Part shown: positions 1 through 8,515 of the stretch, piece by piece | Numbering within the stretch: the stretch's first letter is position 1 | Layout: each line of letters begins with the position of its first letter | Assembly (NCBI GenBank): GCA_916613615.1 | Contig: OU744724.1 | Location: 46,044,662 to 46,108,661, forward strand | Length of the DNA stretch: 64,000 nt | Direction of reading: 5' to 3' | Origin: Steromphala cineraria | Lineage: Eukaryota; Mollusca; Gastropoda; Trochida; Trochidae | Program-made: the position numbers and the translations under genes | The notes under the pieces: model-generated | Database searches by the model: none | The model's input: the letters and a program-made list of their open reading frames with translations, nothing else | What the model was told of the DNA's origin: nothing

Positions 1-530
1 TGTATTGGGGGCATGTATCATAACGTACCAACTCCCCGTACAGTATAACTGTTATTATATGTAACTCCCCGTACAGCGCCGGTGCAACGTCCATCAGGGC
101 GTACAGTCTATATTTTGTCTTGTTTATCTTTAAATGTAATGAAATAAGCATTGATACACCACATGGGCCTTTGAATACACATTAGTTTACTGTATAAGTT
201 ACAACAATCATCAAATGACCTCTACACAGTCCGCAACATGAGTTAAAAAGTCAATTTCGCGATCGTTACATTAGCTTCGAACGGGCAGTCACCTGAAATG
301 GGCAAGTATGACAAGAATTGAAACATTATCGTAATTATACCTTTAGAAATATGTAGAGAAATACTTAAAAGTTTCATATTTTGCACGTTTCAACTCTCAG
401 AAGGTGAATATTACTAGAACTAACCGTGAACGTGGAGTCGGGGTTGTTTTGTTTTCACTGTACAGTGAGGAATTGGACGTTGCAGAGGTGCAACTTCCGC
501 TTTACCTGTACAGTCGAGTACCCCCTGTGA
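1..530. repeat. MITE-like imperfect inverted repeat, possibly cut by the window start
   Basis: Two arms face each other. TGCAACGTCCA at 83-93 is the exact reverse complement of TGGACGTTGCA at 474-484. GTACAG motifs surround both arms (near 16-22, 71-76, 101-106, 459-465 and 508-514), and ACTCCCCGTACAG occurs twice on the left. No reading frame of note lies between the arms. The arrangement fits a small non-autonomous DNA element, but no target-site duplication can be shown because the left edge may lie outside the window. It could also be a decayed palindromic repeat of another origin. Confidence 0.4.
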
Positions 531-882
531 ACACACAAAACAGTTTTGAAATGATGTAAATATTAACCCTCTAATACGTGTTAGGGGTCGGTGCTGTTTT
601 CAGTTTCAGTTTTCAGTTTCGCTTCTTATACCTCAGGGGATCTGATTTTACATGTTAGCTTTCAAGGTCACGAATTACGAAATCAGATCAGATTTATGCA
701 GTTATATTACAGAGTTATGGCCCATGTAGGAAAATGTTGAGAGCTTTGATTCAAACTAACTTGGCAGGGGATGTTGATGACCATGTCTTTATGTTGATAT
801 ATACATCCTTTTAGGCTACAACTTAATCAAGGTCATAGCAAGGTCACAATTAAGGCATGGTTTAAAGCAAAAATCCCTTTAT
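531..882. other. Unannotated AT-rich spacer
   Basis: I see no gene, RNA or clear repeat boundary here. There is a short run of CAGTTT/TCAG-type direct repeats near 598-622. If the GCC1-like gene continues leftwards, this is intronic. Confidence 0.4.
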
Positions 883-1049
883 AGCTCATCTGGCCTGTAA
901 GCTAATTGTAGCTTTGGTGGCCCTGTGGCCCCTAATACGGGCCACAGGGGCTACATCCTTAAAACCTATGTTCATCTTCTTCTCCAGAACCAAAATGCCT
1001 AGAAAGCTGAAACTTTGTGTACAGACTCCTTGACTAGTAAGAATTATTA

Positions 1050-1795
1050 TACCCCCGACCAACGGTCCGGGGTATCTAGTAATACCAACGATTCCGTGTG
1101 TGTGTGTGTGTGCGTGCGTGTGTGTGTGTGTGTCTTATCAGAGGACATTTTTTGTCCGACCTATAACATGAAAACTATTCATCCGATTAATTTCAAATTT
1201 TGCACATGTCTTCTACCCTACTAGGAGGGGTGCAGTGCGAAGTAACAACAAATTTCTTTAATATTTGAATTTTTAAAAAATTTCCATGTTTTGAACTTAG
1301 TCATTTTCCAATATCAGATTTGTCCGTCCGAGGACATTTTTTGTCCGACCTATAACGTGAAAACTATTTATCCGATTTATTTCAAATTTTGCACATGTCT
1401 TCTACCGTACTAGGAGGGGTGCAGTGCGAAGTTACAACAAATTTCATTGATATTTTATTTTTTTACAAATTTCCATATTTTGAACATATAGTCATTTTCC
1501 AATATCAGATTTGCCCAACCTATTACGGGAAAAACTTTTCATCTGATTCTTTTCAGATTTTGCATGTGTCTTCTTCCCTACTAAAAGCGGTGCAGTGCCA
1601 AATCAAAACTAAAATTGATACAGGTTTTTTGTGTGTGTTTTTTTTAAAAAGTTCCATTTTTTTTATTAGTCATTTTTCTCAATTCCTCTTTGGGGGTCAA
1701 ATGCTGTGCAAGAGATGACTACATTGAAAGTAAAAAATAATTCAGTTAGTCAGGGATGCACGGTCGGGGGTATTAGTGAGCCACGCTCACTTTTT
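1050..1795 (+). mobile_element. Family-2 HINE-like element nested inside family 1
   Basis: The left end is a hairpin, TACCCCCGACC (1050-1060) then AAC then GGTCCGGGGTA (1064-1074). The 3' arm recurs as GGTCGGGGGTA at 1762-1772, which gives a perfect 11-bp terminal inverted repeat with the left end. It is followed by a second hairpin, GTGAGC-CAC-GCTCAC, at 1776-1790 and a T-run. Between the ends lie a TG microsatellite and three diverged modules of roughly 170-190 bp, recognised by TTTGTCCGACCTATAAC-like segments near 1149, 1337 and 1510. The surrounding family-1 module is interrupted at this point, so the insertion is younger than its host. Confidence 0.65.
1096..1132. repeat. (TG)n microsatellite
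   Basis: Almost pure TG dinucleotides with two GCG interruptions. It sits just after the 5' hairpin of the family-2 element, the position a microsatellite occupies in HINE-like elements. Confidence 0.95.
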
Positions 1796-2650
1796 TGCTT
1801 ATTAATTGTAGCTTTAATGGCCAAGGGCCACAGGGGCCAGAACCATAATGCCTAGAAAGCTGAAACTTTGTGTACAGACTCCTTGACTAGTAAGGATTAT
1901 AAATTGTAGCTTTAATGTCCAAGGGCCACAGGGGCCAGAACCATAATGCCTAGAAAGCTGGAACTTTGTGTACAGACTGCTTGACTAGTAAGGATTATAA
2001 ATTGTAACTTTAATGGCCCTGTGGCCCCTTACAAGGGCCACAGGGGCCATACCCTAAAAACCTATTCCCTTCTTCTTCTCCAGGACCGTAAAGGCCTAGA
2101 AAGCTGAAACTCTGTGTACAGAATCCTTGACTAGTGAGGATAATAAATTGTAGCTTTGGTGGCCCTGTGGCCCCTAATAAGTGCAACAGGGGCCACACCC
2201 TTAAAACCTATTTCAATCTTTTGCTCAAGAAGTAGAAGGCCTAGAAAGCTGAAACCTTGTGTACATACTCCTTTACTAGTGAGGAATATAATTTGTAGTT
2301 TTCGTGGCCCTGACAACCCTAATAAGGTCCACAGGGGCCACACACTTAAAACCTATTTTCATCTTTTCTTCAGAAGCCTAAAGCTGAGAAAGCTGAAACC
2401 TTGTGAACATACTACTTGGCTAATGAGGAATATAATTCATAACTTTTGTGACACTTTGGCCCTTTATAAAGATGCTTAAGATCTAGAAAGCTGAAGCCTT
2501 GTCTACAGACTCCTAAGTTAGATAAGGAGGATTCTAAATTGTACAGTTGGTGACCCTGTGGATCCTACTATGGGGAGAACCACATTTGCCACACCCTAAA
2601 GAAAATTGACATGAAGCCTGATGAGCTACTGGCTACTGGCTCTATTTTTT

Positions 2651-3338
2651 AAACTTTTATCCCTTTTAATCATTACAATAATTGTTATACTAAATAAAAA
2701 GTGTTCAACAATTGTGTGATCTTCATATGTCATATGCCAAGGTCACAATTTGGGGTTATTGCAATATACCCTCATTTTGGCTAAGTTCATCCCATAAATG
2801 TGTTAGAGAGGCATTTCTGTTGCATATTTTGTAAGATCAAATTTGAGAGAAATTCCTATTGAATAGAAAAAGTTAACATGTAAGAAAACATGATTGTCAA
2901 TAGTTACAAAATTTGAACTCTTTACGGTAGGAGTGCGTATCCACGATAAATCCCTAACCCCCCGTGTCACTACTATCATAAAGACAGTAGTACAGCAGTT
3001 TTGCAAAATTGAAACCTTCTATACCATCTACTTAGCTAATGTTTATAGTTTTGGTGATCCTGCTCCATTATGTAATATATTATGGAAACCCATTGTGCAA
3101 TGATCTAAGAGCTGCTTTTTCATGGGAGTTATCTGAGATCTTCATGAGATAAGTGTGCTTTATAGCAAGACTATTCAGCTATTTCTATTAGATTTCTTCA
3201 CGATAGCCAAAGACCTTTTCTTGTTCCATGGCTGGAAATATCCATTGAGGATAGTATATTCAAGAACAAAATTCATATTATTATACAAACATGATGAAAA
3301 AGGCTTTTTCATGTATGTTACCTGGTGATCATAATTTG
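2651..3338. other. Probable intron, no recognisable feature
   Basis: AT-rich unique-looking sequence between the family-1 element and the splice acceptor of the GCC1-like exon. Short open frames on both strands overlap each other and resemble nothing I know. I found no further upstream exon of the golgin gene here, so the remaining exons should lie left of the window. Confidence 0.5.
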
Positions 3339-3357
3339 TGTTGAATGTTTGCTTCAG
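3339..3357 (+). promoter_or_regulatory. Predicted 3' splice acceptor of the GCC1-like terminal exon
   Basis: A T-rich stretch ends in TTTGCTTCAG at 3348-3357, directly before the coding segment. Cutting after this CAG leaves the exon in phase 0. The upstream part of the open frame begins with a GTG and does not read like golgin sequence, which supports an exon boundary here rather than a start codon. Confidence 0.65.
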
Positions 3358-4161
3358 GATTGCGCCAGTGGGGGAGGGAAGCAGGCGGGGGTGGAGGTAC
3401 TGCAGGACCAGGTCACTCAGCTGAGGGACAAGATGAGGCAGCTGCACCAGCAACACGCAGACAGTCTGCAGGACAATACTCTGCGCATGGAGCATCTGAG
3501 CAAGAGTCTGCAGGCTCAGCAGGACCAGCACCGGCAGAGAGAGGCTAACCTACACTCACAACATGCCAAGCAAATAAAGGAAATGGAACAGCAGTTGCGA
3601 AAGCAGAGAGAGAGAACCATCCCTATGCTAGCAGAAAAGGAAGATGAGATTAAGTCATTGAGAAATGCAACTGGACAAAATTTGGAGGTAGAGTATTTGA
3701 GAGAGATACGAGGTAGTTGTGTTCCACTTGAGTTGAAGGAGAGTGGCGAGGAGGAGGTTGGGAATCTGCAGCAGCTGTTTGTGGAGCCTGCAGGGGGAGC
3801 ACAGGGGGAGACACTCATGCTGCACCTGGCCCAGGAGCAGGCTCGCAGGGAGGTTGAGCTTGGGGCACTGCGCAGACAGCGCAGACAGGTTGAGGGAGCA
3901 CTGCGTGACCTGCAACACTCATCCTCACTCAAACAGGAAGCTCTTATGGAGGAGAACAGCAAGCTCAAGGAGGAGATCTGGAAACGAGAGCGAAACTTCA
4001 AAAGAGAAAATGCCAATTTAGAATATTTAAAGAATGTCACTTTCAACTTTCTAACAAGTTCTGATAAACAAGGAAAGAAACAAATGTTAAGAGCAATAAT
4101 GACCATCTTGCAGTTCAGTCCAAGAGAGATTGATAAAGTTAACACTTACAGCTCTATCTAA
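3358..4161 (+). CDS. GCC1: GCC1/GCC88-like golgin, terminal exon with GRIP domain (partial gene)
   Basis: This is the 3' coding exon (267 codons plus TAA) of a trans-Golgi golgin. Residues from about 10 to 105 and 145 to 215 are rich in Q, E, K, R and L with heptad-like spacing, as in a coiled coil. A RERTIPMLAEKEDEI segment and a QARREVELGALRR segment match the pattern I know from animal GCC1. Residues about 219-262 form a GRIP domain: NLEYLKNV, then FLT, then a hydrophobic helix ending TILQFSPREI. The GRIP tyrosine (in EYLKNV) is present; in this family it contacts the small GTPase Arl1, which recruits the protein to trans-Golgi membranes for tethering endosome-derived vesicles. GCC1 is preferred over GCC2, golgin-97 or golgin-245 because of the FLT..D..G..Q.L.AI.TIL spacing. 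The start codon and upstream exons are not in the window. No frameshift or premature stop is seen. Confidence 0.85.
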   Translation, partial: DCASGGGKQAGVEVLQDQVTQLRDKMRQLHQQHADSLQDNTLRMEHLSKSLQAQQDQHRQREANLHSQHAKQIKEMEQQLRKQRERTIPMLAEKEDEIKSLRNATGQNLEVEYLREIRGSCVPLELKESGEEEVGNLQQLFVEPAGGAQGETLMLHLAQEQARREVELGALRRQRRQVEGALRDLQHSSSLKQEALMEENSKLKEEIWKRERNFKRENANLEYLKNVTFNFLTSSDKQGKKQMLRAIMTILQFSPREIDKVNTYSSI

Positions 4162-4260
4162 TACCAGCATTAGTTTTAACCAGTTGCTGTGACATATTTA
4201 AGGTTATTGTTATATGATATGTTTCTATTATTGTTTTGTTTTATCACTGAGATTTTTAAA

Positions 4261-4690
4261 ACCCCTACCAACGGTTGAGGGTATATAGTTATACCAACAA
4301 TTCTGTTTATCTAAGGACATCTTTGTCCAACCTTTTATGGAAAAACTATTTATCCGATTGTTTTCAAATATTGCACAAGTCTTCTTCTCTCTTAGGAGTG
4401 GTGCAGTACCAAATAACAATAGATTTAATTAATTTCAAAACAATTTTCACATATTTCTATTTTTTGAACTCATTCATTTTCCATCGTCAGAATTTGACCA
4501 ACTGATTGCAAAAAACCTCCATCTGAATCCTTTCAAATTTTTCACATGTCTTCTAACATACAAGGAGAGATGCAGTGCCAATTTACAAGTGATTTTGTAG
4601 TTAGTTGTTTTACAGTATCATTTAATGTCTGACCAATTGCAGAAAACTATTCATTCAGATCTTAACAAATTATGCACATGTCCTTTACCT
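4261..4690 (+). mobile_element. Family-2 HINE-like element, 3'-truncated copy
   Basis: It begins with a diverged family-2 left end (ACCCCTACCAACGGTTGAGG at 4261) followed by the same ATAGTTATACCAACAATTC region as the copy at 1050. Three diverged modules follow, with TTTGTCCAACC-like segments near 4326, 4495 and 4628. The characteristic 3' inverted repeat and hairpin are absent; the element stops at a G-run just before the SINE. It starts about 100 bp after the golgin stop codon, so it may lie in the gene's 3' UTR. No AATAAA is seen between 4162 and 4260. Confidence 0.55.
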
Positions 4691-4703
4691 TATATGGGGG
4701 GGG

Positions 4704-4960
4704 GCGGGATAGCACAGTAGTTAGCGCGTTCGATCAGGAGGTCCGTTGTTCGAATCCTGCCAGGGGCTCGGCAACTTTGTCTGCAGTAGAAAATTGTTCT
4801 ACACGCAGTCAGGTTTGGGTGCAATGCTAAACTGAATTTCAGTGCAGTACCACCCATGGTTGCTGTTTCCACAGACATGTGATATTTTTTCCGAGGAGTG
4901 GTGGGAGATATGGTTAAAAAAGGTGGGAGATTGGGCCCCAATGGTGGGAGATTTTGCAAA
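4704..4960 (+). mobile_element. tRNA-derived SINE
   Basis: The head has RNA polymerase III promoter boxes at tRNA spacing: an A-box-like TAGCACAGTAGT at 4710-4721 and a B-box GTTCGAATCC at 4748-4757. The acceptor and T stems do not pair well, so it is not a functional tRNA. The body to about 4960 includes three GGTGGGAGAT repeats (about 4898-4955). Read on the minus strand, the head gives an RIRTTDLL-type peptide, an artefact often seen where tRNA-related SINEs are translated. The 3' end is uncertain. Confidence 0.65.
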
Positions 4961-5115
4961 ATCTACAAATATATAAAGAAACGAGAAAAAAGTCTTCATT
5001 TTGTTAATATAGCCTACTTTATAGAAGCATTATAATGAAATATGATGATCATATTCAAATTCTAGTTGTATTTTTAAATAACTAAATAAGAAAATATTAA
5101 ATTTTTTTAATTTTT

Positions 5116-6257
5116 AGCTCATCTGGCCTGTAAGGCCCGATGGGCTTATGGCATGGCATGGTGTCCGTCCGTCCGTCCATCCATCCGTCCATCGGTCCGT
5201 AAACTTTGTGGAATTTCGACTTCTTCTCCAGAACCATAAGGCCTAGAAAGCTGAAACTTTGTGTACAGACTCCTTGGCTAGTAAGGATTATAAATTGTAG
5301 CTTTGGTGGCCCTGTGACCCCTAATAAGGGCCCACAGGGGCCACACCCTAAAAACATATTTTCATCTTCTTCTCCAGAACCATAAGGCCTAGAAAGCTGA
5401 AAATTTGTGTACAGACTCCTTGGCTAGTAAGGATTATAAATTGTAGCTTTGGTGGCCCTGTGACCCCTAATAAGGGCCCACAGGGGCCACACCCTAAAAT
5501 CCTATTTTCATCTTCTTCTCCAGAACCATAAGGCCTAGAAAGCTGAAACTTTGTGTACAGACACCTTGGCTAGTGAGGATTATAAATTGTAGCTTCGGTA
5601 GCCCTGTGACCCCTAATAAGGGCCACAGGGGCCACACCCTAAAAATCTATCTTCATCGTCTTCTCCAGAAACATTAGGCCTAGAAAGCTGAAACTTTGTG
5701 TACAGATTCCTTGGCTAGTGAGGATTATAAATTGTAGCTTTGTTTACCCTGTGACCCCTAATAAGGGCCACAGATGCCATGCCCTAATAACCTATTTCAT
5801 CTTCTTCTCCAGAACCATGAGGCCTAGAAAGCCGAAACTTTGTTTGCAGACTTCTTGACTGGTGAAGATTATAAATTGTAGCTTTGGTGGCCCTGTGACC
5901 TCTAATAAGGGCCACAGGGGCCACGCCCTAAAAGCCTATTTTCATCGTCTTTTCCAGAAGCATAAGGCCTAAAAAGCTGAAACTTTGTGTACAGACTCCT
6001 TTACTAGTGAGGATTATGAATTGTAGTTTTGGTGACCCTGTTGCCCCTAATAAAGGCAACAGAAACGTCCTTCAAATCTATTTTCATCTTCTTCTCCTGA
6101 AGTATAAGGCCTAGAAAACTGAAAATTGTCGCCTATATACTTAATTTTATGATTGGTGCCCCTGTGGCCTCTACAAAGGGGGAATCACATTGGCCACACT
6201 CTACAGCATAATTGATGATGAAGCCTGATAAGCTACAGAGCCAATGGCTCTATTTTT
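5116..6257 (+). mobile_element. HINE/pearl-like element, family 1, copy 2 (complete)
   Basis: The 5' end is an imperfect hairpin: AGCTCATCTGGCC (5116-5128), loop TGTAA, GGCCCGATGGGCT (5134-5146). Then comes a GTCC/ATCC microsatellite (about 5163-5199) and six modules of 142-146 bp beginning near 5229, 5375, 5521, 5666, 5810 and 5955, plus a partial at 6097. The 3' end is GATAAGCT (6226-6233), a perfect hairpin AGAGCC-AAT-GGCTCT (6237-6251) and ATTTTT. This order of 5' hairpin, microsatellite, tandem core, 3' inverted repeat, hairpin and T-tract is what is known of HINE/pearl elements. No coding capacity. Confidence 0.7.
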
Positions 6258-6680
6258 AATTTTTGTATCACCATACAATGCAAGATAATTTACATAATCA
6301 ATTCAATACATAACAAATCAGATAATAAATCCATTACTAAAAAAATATTTATAATTATGTGTTATCAAATAATCAATCAAAACTAACATTTTTTATTTGA
6401 AACATTTGTGGAAATAAAATGATTAGCAGACATGTGGATGTGGATTGTAATTGTAAAATAATGTACATGTATATGCCTGTATAACATAATTTCATATTTC
6501 AAACATTTATTAGATATTAAACACAATCCCACTTCTGTGCAGTCAGAATCATAGTTAAAATAATTGATGATTCATCATATGTTGCTGTTCCAAAATTCAA
6601 ATAGTTCCCTAGATTTCCACTAGACAAATGGAATTTCTACACTTATTCTTAGATAGAAATGGCCAGTACTTCAAACAGTG
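6258..6680. other. AT-rich spacer
   Basis: Very AT-rich, without an extended open frame, RNA signature or clear repeat unit. An AATAAA occurs at 6413-6418, but nothing ties it to the golgin transcript. Confidence 0.4.
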
Positions 6681-6684
6681 TCCG

Positions 6685-7032
6685 AAATAACCACTAGCCC
6701 GGTAGCCCGATGCTAGTTAAAATTTGTCTGGGCTAGTAGAAAAAAAGTAATGTAGGCCGGTTGGCTAGTGTAGATTGGTATATCAAAACATTTTGGACTT
6801 CTTTTTATTCAATTTTGTAATTAATTCAGTTACCATTTAGTGTCAGTTTCCGATCACCCCCATCACATGCCAAAAACTCTTGAGCACATATGTGTTTGAT
6901 TTTGAAACAATGAATGTCAGAAAACATTCTTTATCTTTACTTAATTGGGCTAGTTTTTTTCTTTCGGGCTAGTAACTTTGAAAACTTTCTAGCCCGGTTT
7001 GCTAGTGATCTTGAAAAATTATTTCATACACT
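6685..7032. repeat. CTAG-rich dispersed repeat, copy 1
   Basis: The segment is full of GGCTAGT / CTAGCCCGG motifs. Its last 44 bases (6989-7032) recur exactly at 8109-8152, and the 45 bases before that recur with about 80 percent identity. It has no open frame. It is a dispersed repeat or one boundary of a 1.1-kb insertion. Confidence 0.55.
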
Positions 7033-8061
7033 AACTTCAAATGATTTCATTGAATGCCTTCTAAAAACACGAGTTCGGTAATTTGTTTACCAGCAAAGCA
7101 TAAACAGGATTTTGTGGGGAATGTGTTTTCCTTATGACATATTCACTATAAGAGATATATTTTCTAAATAAAAAAATTATCATTACCGGTAATATTTTTT
7201 TAATTTATTATTTACTAAAATATACTTCATTGAGATAGAAGCTTATAATTATAAACTGGAAGAAAATTTAGGGTAAAAAGTATTTTTTTTATTACAAACC
7301 ATATTGGCAAAGTTAGTAGTCATCAAGAAAATACGGTCCAGATCGAAGCAATGTTTGAATTATATTGTGTCTCATGAGATGATAATCAAAATAAGTTGCC
7401 ATCTTTCTCTTAATAATGGGATAAATATTTTGGAAAGGATATTGTATCTTTTATTTGTTGTCTTTATTGGTTTACTGTAATTGTGATAAATTGTAAACAA
7501 CCCATAGACATTAATTTATCGAGATTTACAGACTTCATGTGATGTAATTATTTAGCAGTAACTAATTCACACAACACAGAGGCATTAGAAGCACATGTTC
7601 CCGATCATATCTTTTACAAAATCTCAAAATTGTTTATAATAGTTTTTTCTCTCGATGTTTTATTGCAATAACATAAACTAAATCTTTTGTGTGTAGATTC
7701 ATAACAATTATCAGATGCTGTCAACTTTATTTTATCATGAAAAGATCGCCGAAATCATCGAGTGGAGCTTACTAGACTTGAGGCAGGCTGAAAAACGATC
7801 TTTTTGCAGATTTGTTAAGTTTTTTTTTAATACAGAAAGTTATGACAAAGAGGTCGATTTTGACCTTATGTCGGGAGGGCGGGAGAAGGACCTGAAAAAC
7901 GGTATCATGTGTCTGTTTCCAGCCGATGCTTGCAGGTTTCACCGCAATACATAGCCACAAAAGTGTTGCGGGCTTTCTCCCTGCAATAATACTAGCAGCC
8001 GCTATATAAATGAACTATTCTTGAAAATTGTGATAAACCCCACATCACCTCACCTTTACCT
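7033..8061. other. Spacer between the two CTAG-rich repeat copies
   Basis: Mostly AT-rich. A 79-codon ATG-started frame at 7715-7954 (plus strand) and an overlapping minus frame are the only open stretches. Neither resembles a family I know and neither has a visible splice or promoter context, so I do not call a gene. Confidence 0.4.
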
Positions 8062-8152
8062 CATTGGGCTAGAAATTTTTCTTTTGGGCTAGTAATTTTG
8101 TCAACTATCTAGCCCGGTTTGCTAGTGATCTTGAAAAATTATTTCATACACT
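8062..8152. repeat. CTAG-rich dispersed repeat, copy 2
   Basis: It matches 6945-7032; the last 44 bases are identical. It ends abruptly against family-1 HINE sequence at 8153. Confidence 0.6.
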
Positions 8153-8510
8153 GGCCACACCCTAGTAACATATTTTCATCTACCGGTACTTCTCCAGAAG
8201 CATAATGCCTAGAAAGCTGAAACTTTGTGTACAGACTCTTTGGCTAGTGAGGATTATAAATTGTAGCTTTGGTGGCCCTTTGACCCCTATTAAGGGCCAG
8301 AGGGGCCACACCCTTTAAACCTATTTTCATCTTCTTCTCCAGAAGCAAAAGGCCTAGAAAGGTTAAACCTTGTGAATATACTCTTTGACTAGTGAGGATT
8401 ATGATTTATAGCTTTAGTGGCCCTGTGGCCCCGAATAAGGGAAACACATATGCCACACCCACACGCAAAATTGATATGAAGCCTGATGAGCTACAGAGCC
8501 ACTGGCTCTA
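8153..8510 (+). mobile_element. HINE/pearl-like element, family 1, 3' fragment
   Basis: Contains about two and a half 145-bp modules, then the family-1 3' end: GATGAGCT (8485-8492), hairpin AGAGCC-ACT-GGCTCT (8495-8509) and the start of a T-tract. The 5' half is missing; it is replaced by the CTAG-rich repeat at 8152/8153. Confidence 0.65.
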
Positions 8511-8515
8511 TTTTT

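Larger units (their letters stand above)
883..2650 (+). mobile_element. HINE/pearl-like element, family 1, copy 1 (degenerate, interrupted)
   Basis: The element opens with AGCTCATCTGGCC at 883 and closes with GATGAGCT at 2620-2627 followed by a degenerate GGCTCT and a T-tract, the same ends as the better copies at 5116 and 8516. Its core holds several diverged copies of the 145-bp module recognised by AGGCCTAGAAAGCTGAAAC and by GGCC-rich segments. The 5' hairpin and microsatellite seen in other copies are missing. It is split by a family-2 insertion at 1050-1795: host module sequence stops at about 1049 and resumes at about 1797. It carries no protein. HINE-type elements are thought to be mobilised in trans by Helentrons; that mechanism is inferred here. 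Confidence 0.6.

Noticed and set aside
2010..2479. Overlapping open frames on both strands
   Set aside because: They are translations of the GGCC-rich 145-bp modules of the family-1 element.
3325..3357. Extension of the golgin frame upstream to a GTG at 3325
   Set aside because: GTG is not a plausible start here, and a pyrimidine-rich acceptor ending in CAG at 3357 marks an exon boundary.
4704..4775. Functional tRNA gene
   Set aside because: A and B boxes are present, but the stems do not pair as a cloverleaf and the head continues into a SINE body.
7715..7954. 79-codon open frame
   Set aside because: No recognisable domain, an overlapping antisense frame, and AT-rich surroundings without gene signals.
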